DNA of 11,333 nucleotides from Planctomycetota bacterium (GTDB lineage: Bacteria; Planctomycetota; UBA11346): assembly GCA_024641365.1 (NCBI GenBank), contig JAHEDF010000075.1, positions 1-11,333 on the forward strand, read 5' to 3'. Shown here piece after piece: positions 7,415-11,333 of this stretch. Every line of letters begins with the position of its first letter. The stretch's first letter is position 1. Both the position numbers and the translations under genes were made by a program. Under the pieces are notes generated by a model that was not told where the DNA came from, searched no databases, and saw only the letters and a list, made by a program, of their open reading frames with translations.

Positions 7415-9238
7415 TTATTGTTTAGTCACAACCACATAATACGCGCCAACTTCACCCTCGGCAGCAACAAATACTGGTGATAATTGATGTGATCCTTCTG
7501 ATAAAGTCGCGGTAAAAGTTACTTCTTTCGCATCAGATGGAACAGGCATAGTCCCCTTTTCCTCCCCATCTATACGAAGGACTGCTGATTGAACGGGTAT
7601 CGATATGCCATCAGTTGCTCTAAAAGCACGACTTGCACCAGGGACATTTTCGCCCGGTGGTAAAGCTTCCGTTATTTTTTTGTCTGATTCGACTGGCCAA
7701 CGACGCAATGAGATGGCATAGGTACCGGCAGTGATCACTTTTATCGCCCAATGCCCGCCATGTTTTGATTTTTTATTATCTCCTTTTTGTCCACCTTTAT
7801 TATACCCAGCTGCTGTGCGAATATGATTTTGATTCCATGGCACGACACCACCGCCAATCCAGTCATGCGCCGTTAGAATTACCTGCGGGTGCTCTGGATG
7901 ACCGACGTAAATTTCTGTGGTTAATGCAAACGTCGGCTCTAATTCAGCCCACCAAGCTTCATAAAAAGCACGCATCGCCGCAACTTGATCTGGACGATCT
8001 TTTGCGACGTCATTTTTTTGTCCGGGATCAGCCTTTATATCATATAATTCTTTGCCATTTATCAGACGCCATTGTTCTGACATCACTGCACAATTTTTCC
8101 ATTTCACTGGATTAACAACTCGTTGAGAATCTGAAATAACCATACGATCTGGCCATGCTGCGTTTCCATCACGAATTAATGGTTCAAGTGAGACGCCATC
8201 AAATTTAACTTTCTGCGGCGTCGGTGCGCCAGTTAAACTCAAAATAGTCGGCATGACGTCTACGGTATGCGTAAGATGATCAATAGAACGTTTTGTGTTT
8301 ATTTTTGCTGCGGGCCAATGAAGCATAAATGGTACGCGATGTCCCCCTTCATATTCACTACCTTTTTTTCCACGCATACCAGCATTGAAAACTTTTTCGC
8401 CAGAAGCTGTGCCATTATCAGTGGTAAAAATAAATATCGTATTATCAGCAACGCCAAGTTCCTGTAAAAGCGCTCGTGTTTTCCCCACGTTATCATCAAT
8501 ATTAGTAATCATGCCATAAAAGGCTGCGATACCATTGTTTTGGTCGCTATACATATCCATATATTTTTGTGGCGCATGCAATGGACCATGCGGTGCATTG
8601 GGCGCTATATACGCAAAGAACGGTTTCTTTTCTTTAGCGCACTTCGTAATAAATGCATTTGCATATTCAAAGAAGACATCCGTACAGAAACCTTTAACTG
8701 GCGTTATTTTACTATTGTGAAAATAGGATCCATCAAAATAAGCGTTATCCCAAAGATCCGGTGTTTGTCCGACACCACCACCTCCATGGCGCATGACTTC
8801 CATAAATCCACGATCTTCGGCACGGTATGGATAGTTATCACCTAAATGCCATTTTCCAAACATGCCCGTCGTATAACCGTACTCTTTTAATGCCGCCGCA
8901 ATTGTAACTTCATTTTCGCGCAGCATAGAACGACCATTAATGGTATGCCAAGCGCCAGCGCGATTAGTCCAGTGACCAGATAAAATAGAACAACGTGTTG
9001 GCGAGCACGTTGGTGCCACATGATAGTCGGTTAGTGAAATAGATTCACCAGCCAAAATATCAAGATGCGGTGTCTTGATGAATTTGTTACCGGTATGTCC
9101 TAAATCTCCGTATCCTTGATCGTCGGTCATGATCAACACGACATTGGGCCGAGACCCATAACCTGTTTCAGCAGCCGCTAGATGAGCCACGAGTGGAATC
9201 GCTACGAGGAGTACACACAGTAAGGCCATACGAATCAT
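7415..9238 (-). CDS. Secreted formylglycine-dependent sulfatase (family S1) with C-terminal accessory domain
   Basis: The 607-residue product has a signal peptide (MIRMALLCVLLVAIPLVAHL, cleavage near AAA-E at about residue 23). The catalytic domain starts at RPNVVLIMTDDQGYGD, where Asp39 and Asp40 should bind the metal. CSPTR (Cys78 to Arg82) is the C-x-P-x-R signature, and Cys78 would be oxidised to formylglycine by FGE or anSME. Further active-site landmarks are GKWHLG (Lys129, His131), NAPHGP (His217), TTDNG (Asp274, Asn275) and GKKGSEYEGG (Lys291/292). It should hydrolyse sulfate esters outside the cytoplasm, probably on a polysaccharide; substrate class cannot be read. Residues from about 451 form an extra beta-rich domain with AGTYAISLRRWP and a final strand AYYVVVTKQ. 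AGGGAG at 9251-9246 supports ATG 9238; the in-frame ATG at 9280 lacks this and displaces the signal peptide. The gene has its own terminator and is divergent from the second sulfatase. Confidence 0.95.
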   Translation of the reverse strand: MIRMALLCVLLVAIPLVAHLAAAETGYGSRPNVVLIMTDDQGYGDLGHTGNKFIKTPHLDILAGESISLTDYHVAPTCSPTRCSILSGHWTNRAGAWHTINGRSMLRENEVTIAAALKEYGYTTGMFGKWHLGDNYPYRAEDRGFMEVMRHGGGGVGQTPDLWDNAYFDGSYFHNSKITPVKGFCTDVFFEYANAFITKCAKEKKPFFAYIAPNAPHGPLHAPQKYMDMYSDQNNGIAAFYGMITNIDDNVGKTRALLQELGVADNTIFIFTTDNGTASGEKVFNAGMRGKKGSEYEGGHRVPFMLHWPAAKINTKRSIDHLTHTVDVMPTILSLTGAPTPQKVKFDGVSLEPLIRDGNAAWPDRMVISDSQRVVNPVKWKNCAVMSEQWRLINGKELYDIKADPGQKNDVAKDRPDQVAAMRAFYEAWWAELEPTFALTTEIYVGHPEHPQVILTAHDWIGGGVVPWNQNHIRTAAGYNKGGQKGDNKKSKHGGHWAIKVITAGTYAISLRRWPVESDKKITEALPPGENVPGASRAFRATDGISIPVQSAVLRIDGEEKGTMPVPSDAKEVTFTATLSEGSHQLSPVFVAAEGEVGAYYVVVTKQ

Positions 9239-9245
9239 CAGTTTT

Positions 9246-9251
9246 CTCCCT
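9246..9251 (-). promoter_or_regulatory. Shine-Dalgarno that decides the minus-strand sulfatase start
   Basis: The minus strand reads AGGGAG seven bases before ATG 9238, with the signal peptide beginning directly at that codon. This outweighs the upstream in-frame ATG at 9280. Confidence 0.8.
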
Positions 9252-9339
9252 AAAATCGTACTTATGTTGGACATCCACATTCGTTAGTGTGCTTCTAAAA
9301 ACAAGTCGCAGTGTTGTCAGTTTTCTACCGAATAAACCT

Positions 9340-9364
9340 TGGTATATCTATTACAGATATACCA
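9340..9364. promoter_or_regulatory. 25-bp perfect dyad, probable operator
   Basis: TGGTATATCT (9340-9349) and AGATATACCA (9355-9364) are perfect ten-base inverted copies around the spacer ATTAC. There is no adjacent T-run, so it is not a terminator. It lies about 100 bases from the minus-strand start (9238) and about 220 bases from the plus-strand start (9584), where a dimeric regulator could act on one or both genes. The binding protein is unknown and not encoded as a recognisable classic repressor in this window. Confidence 0.5.
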
Positions 9365-9572
9365 CTCGTGCTTTAGCATACAGAGGTTTTTTGTATGATC
9401 TTCTTTTCGCAGAGTGAACTTAGATTAATCAAGTCACTGAGTTGTTGGATAATGCCACAACTGAAATCGTAACTGAGCGGTATTTCCTATTACAACGCTA
9501 TTATGTCAACAAATTCATTCTTAATATGTAAACAATCATTAAATCATTTCTCAGTAATTTATTTTCACCTAA

Positions 9573-9577
9573 AAGGA
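9573..9577 (+). promoter_or_regulatory. Shine-Dalgarno that decides the plus-strand sulfatase start
   Basis: AAGGA lies six bases before ATG 9584, where the signal peptide starts. The in-frame ATG at 9503 has no comparable site. Confidence 0.8.
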
Positions 9578-9583
9578 TTTTCT

Positions 9584-11071
9584 ATGCCGCGCCTTTTCTC
9601 TCGATCAGCCCTTACAGTTTGTCTGTTGGCTTCTGTTTGCTCATCGATGTTGCTATCAGCTCAGGAGCTAGCTGGTAGTCGACCCAATATTATTTTAATA
9701 ATGACAGATGATCAGGGCAAAGGAGAAGTAAATGTCCTTGGGAATAAAATATTAAAAACTCCCAACATGGACAACATCTATAACCAATCAGTTCGTTTTA
9801 CTGCCTTTCAAGTTTCACCAACGTGTGCCCCAACACGCTCCGCCATCATGACCGGGCGGCATGAATTTATGAATGGCGTCACCCACACCATTTTAGAACG
9901 CGAACGCATGACGTTACAGGCTACAACGCTTGCCCAATCGTTAACTACCGCGGGTTATGCGACTGGTATTTTTGGCAAATGGCATTTAGGTGATGAAGAT
10001 GAATATCAGCCACACAAACGCGGCTTCCAAGAAGCTTTCATTCATGGTGCTGGTGGCATTGGTCAAGCCTATGATAGCAGCTGTGCCGATGCGCCACCGA
10101 ATCAGAAAAGTAAATATTTTGATTCGGTAATTCGCCACAATGGCAGCTTTGTGAAAACCAAAGGTTTTTGTACGGACGTTTTTTTCAAAGCGGCTACTGG
10201 TTGGATAAAAAAATGCCAAACTGAAAATAAACCATTCTTTGCCTACATTGCGACCAATGCACCACATGGGCCAATGATTTCGCCTGATTCTTATAAAAAA
10301 CGTTTTTTAGATCTGGGTTACGATGACAGCAGTGCTGCACGCATGGGCATGATTGAAAATATCGATGATAATTTAGGCATGTTAATGCAAAAAGTCAGTG
10401 AATGGGGATTGGATAAAAACACCTTAATTATATTCATGACTGATAATGGTCAGTCCTATCGCAAAGGGAAATTAAATGGCAAACCAGTCAATTTAGATTT
10501 CTCAGGATACAAAACCGGTAAAGGATCGCCTGAAGAAGGCGGCACCTGTGTTCCCGCTTTTTGGCGTTGGAAAGATACGCTTCCTGCTGGCGTTGATATT
10601 CCAAACTTAGCTGGCCATATTGATATTTTCCCAACGCTTGCTGCATTAACGAAAGCGCAAATACCAACGGATCAGATAGAAGGTCGCAGTCTTGTTCCCT
10701 TACTAGCAAACGCACAAGCACCATGGGATGATCGTTATTTATTTACCCATGTTGGACGATGGGGAAAAGGCGCTGACCCTAACACCGCAAAATTTTCTAA
10801 ATGTGCTGTTCGCAACCAACGTTTTCGCTTCGTAAATAATAAAGAACTTTATGACATGCAAAATGATCCATTTGAAAGCACCAATGTTATTGAAAAATTT
10901 CCTGATGAAGTCGCTGCTATGCGGAAAGCTTATGATGCCTGGTGGGCTCGTGTCATGCCGATGATGGTCAATGAAAAAGTGCCCAATGCCAAAGAACGTC
11001 CATTTTGGGTCTGGTACGACGAACAAGTGAAAAATGGCGGCATTCCTGATTGGGTCGAGCCAACGTTCTAA
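9584..11071 (+). CDS. Secreted formylglycine-dependent sulfatase (family S1)
   Basis: The 495-residue product begins with a signal peptide (MPRLFSRSALTVCLLASVCS, cleavage near LSA-QE at about residue 27). The catalytic domain follows at RPNIILIMTDDQGKGE, with Asp42 and Asp43 as expected metal ligands. CAPTR (Cys81 to Arg85) is the C-x-P-x-R signature whose Cys becomes formylglycine. GKWHLG (Lys132, His134), NAPHGP (His228), MTDNG (Asp287, Asn288) and a Lys near 313 in YKTGKGSPEEGG complete the active-site pattern. It should remove sulfate esters in the periplasm or outside the cell. It shares GFCTDVFF, the NIDDN-type helix and the KELYDMQNDP block with the minus-strand sulfatase, so the two are related. 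It stops soon after the catalytic domain and lacks the partner's C-terminal extension. ATG 9584 is chosen on the Shine-Dalgarno at 9573-9577 and the position of the signal peptide. No clear terminator follows it before the tRNA-Arg gene. Confidence 0.95.
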   Translation: MPRLFSRSALTVCLLASVCSSMLLSAQELAGSRPNIILIMTDDQGKGEVNVLGNKILKTPNMDNIYNQSVRFTAFQVSPTCAPTRSAIMTGRHEFMNGVTHTILERERMTLQATTLAQSLTTAGYATGIFGKWHLGDEDEYQPHKRGFQEAFIHGAGGIGQAYDSSCADAPPNQKSKYFDSVIRHNGSFVKTKGFCTDVFFKAATGWIKKCQTENKPFFAYIATNAPHGPMISPDSYKKRFLDLGYDDSSAARMGMIENIDDNLGMLMQKVSEWGLDKNTLIIFMTDNGQSYRKGKLNGKPVNLDFSGYKTGKGSPEEGGTCVPAFWRWKDTLPAGVDIPNLAGHIDIFPTLAALTKAQIPTDQIEGRSLVPLLANAQAPWDDRYLFTHVGRWGKGADPNTAKFSKCAVRNQRFRFVNNKELYDMQNDPFESTNVIEKFPDEVAAMRKAYDAWWARVMPMMVNEKVPNAKERPFWVWYDEQVKNGGIPDWVEPTF

Positions 11072-11090
11072 TCGCTATCACGGCTCGACA

Positions 11091-11110
11091 GCTCTGCCGA
11101 CTAAGCTACA
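11091..11110 (-). other. tRNA D-arm-like fragment, antisense
   Basis: Read on the minus strand this is TGTAGCTTAGTCGGCAGAGC, which has the length, stem (GCTT/GAGC) and AG...GG loop of a tRNA D arm. The bases beyond it do not build a proper anticodon loop (no T at position 33) or a T arm, so it is not an intact gene. It may be a tRNA remnant or a coincidence. It lies 37 bases upstream of the real tRNA-Arg, in opposite orientation. Confidence 0.25.
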
Positions 11111-11146
11111 ATCTTGGCACAAAAGTTACTTGGATAATAGTTTCCG

Positions 11147-11220
11147 GACCCCGTAGCTCAGTTGGATAGAGCGTTGGTTTCCTAAACCGAAGGCCGCGCG
11201 TTCGAATCGCGCCGGGGTCG
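11147..11220 (+). tRNA. tRNA-Arg, anticodon CCU
   Basis: The acceptor stem GACCCCG (11147-11153) pairs perfectly with CGGGGTC (11213-11219), with discriminator G11220. The D arm is GCTCAGTTGGATAGAGC. The anticodon stem TTGGT/ACCGA (11174-11178/11186-11190) encloses TTCCTAA, so bases 11181-11183 read CCT, for the AGG arginine codon. The T arm is GCGCG-TTCGAAT-CGCGC. CCA is not encoded. GATAAT at 11133-11138 lies just upstream and could be a -10 box. Confidence 0.96.
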
Positions 11221-11230
11221 CTCTTTGTTT

Positions 11231-11247
11231 TGGGGGCGATGCCCCCA
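11231..11247. repeat. GC-rich perfect hairpin
   Basis: TGGGGGC (11231-11237) and GCCCCCA (11241-11247) pair perfectly around the three-base loop GAT. It lies between the tRNA-Arg gene and the terminator and is much more GC-rich than the surrounding DNA. It has no T-run of its own. Confidence 0.6.
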
Positions 11248-11252
11248 GGCCC

Positions 11253-11279
11253 CCGCGATCCTTTGTCGCGGTTTTTTTT
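11253..11279 (+). terminator. Rho-independent terminator after tRNA-Arg
   Basis: CCGCGA (11253-11258) pairs with TCGCGG (11266-11271) around a seven-base loop, and eight T follow immediately (11272-11279). It is placed to end the tRNA-Arg transcript, about 30 bases past the mature 3' end. Confidence 0.85.
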
Positions 11280-11303
11280 CTACGCTTACGCTATGAAAAA
11301 ATG

Positions 11304-11333
11304 AGCGGATGGGCTGCGCCCATTATATCCGCT
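11304..11333. repeat. Hairpin-forming inverted repeat at the window edge
   Basis: AGCGG (11304-11308) pairs with CCGCT (11329-11333). Inside, ATGGGC (11309-11314) pairs with GCCCAT (11318-11323) around TGC. The five bases 11324-11328 bulge out on one side. There are 11 pairs in total. The window ends here, so the element may be cut and its role cannot be told. Confidence 0.4.

Larger units (their letters stand above)
9239..9583. other. Divergent intergenic region between the two sulfatase genes
   Basis: This 345-base, A+T-rich stretch must contain the promoters of both sulfatases. It holds the dyad at 9340-9364 and a weaker hairpin, GTTGT/ACAAC (9441-9445/9457-9461). I found no convincing paired -35/-10 boxes on either strand. 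An in-frame ATG at 9503 could extend the plus-strand gene into this region but lacks a Shine-Dalgarno and would hide the signal peptide. No RNA gene or mobile element was recognised. Confidence 0.6.

Noticed and set aside
9441..9461. GTTGT/ACAAC hairpin as a second operator or attenuator of the plus-strand sulfatase
   Set aside because: Five pairs with an 11-base loop and a bulged extension is near chance in A+T-rich DNA, and its position has no promoter to relate to.
9503..9583. N-terminal extension of the plus-strand sulfatase
   Set aside because: No Shine-Dalgarno at ATG 9503, and the clear signal peptide and AAGGA belong to ATG 9584.
1..11333. CRISPR array, insertion sequence with transposase, integrase, toxin-antitoxin or phage genes
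   Set aside because: No regularly spaced repeats and no frame with such domains were found on either strand. The only mobile-element candidate is the non-coding repeat at 138-319.

Overview
The window looks like a piece of a PVC-superphylum genome (Planctomycetes, Verrucomicrobia, Lentisphaerae or Kiritimatiellae); the exact lineage cannot be fixed from the sequence alone. The grounds are two secreted formylglycine sulfatases, a very large secreted protein built on the PVC-type 'membrane-bound dehydrogenase' propeller with HEAT repeats, a secreted FG-GAP/VCBS propeller, and an ECF-type sigma factor fused to a membrane segment and a long C-terminal domain. Base composition leans to A+T by eye, and neither tRNA gene encodes its CCA tail.

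Layout. A tRNA-Gln(UUG) gene (43-113) opens the window. It is followed by a 330-base gap holding a compact element of nested inverted repeats (138-319) and a candidate sigma-70 promoter (373-401). Two plus-strand genes come next: a small secreted protein of unknown function (444-992) and the sigma-factor fusion (1116-2747). The sigma gene converges, 10 bases stop to stop, on a minus-strand pair: a four-part SGNH-like/propeller/HEAT/cupredoxin protein (7148 down to 3975) followed after 41 bases by a seven-motif VCBS propeller (3933 down to 2758). Upstream of that pair is a minus-strand terminator (7363-7321) that closes a minus-strand sulfatase gene (9238 down to 7415). A 345-base divergent region carrying a strong 25-bp dyad (9340-9364) separates it from a second sulfatase on the plus strand (9584-11071). 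A tRNA-Arg(CCU) gene (11147-11220), a terminator and GC-rich hairpins end the window.

How the genes may work together (inference). Every protein except the sigma factor has an export signal, so the locus encodes an envelope or secreted set: two sulfatases to remove sulfate esters, probably from a polysaccharide, a large multidomain protein with a probable blue-copper electron-transfer domain, and a propeller that may bind a partner or glycan. The sigma factor has no separate anti-sigma gene here. Its own membrane-linked C-terminal domain may do that job, and its proximity makes it a candidate regulator of the locus. The sulfatase-activating enzyme (FGE or anSME) is not in the window.

Four of the genes have in-frame start codons upstream of the ones chosen here. 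In each case the internal start was preferred because a Shine-Dalgarno sequence precedes it and a clean signal peptide begins there.
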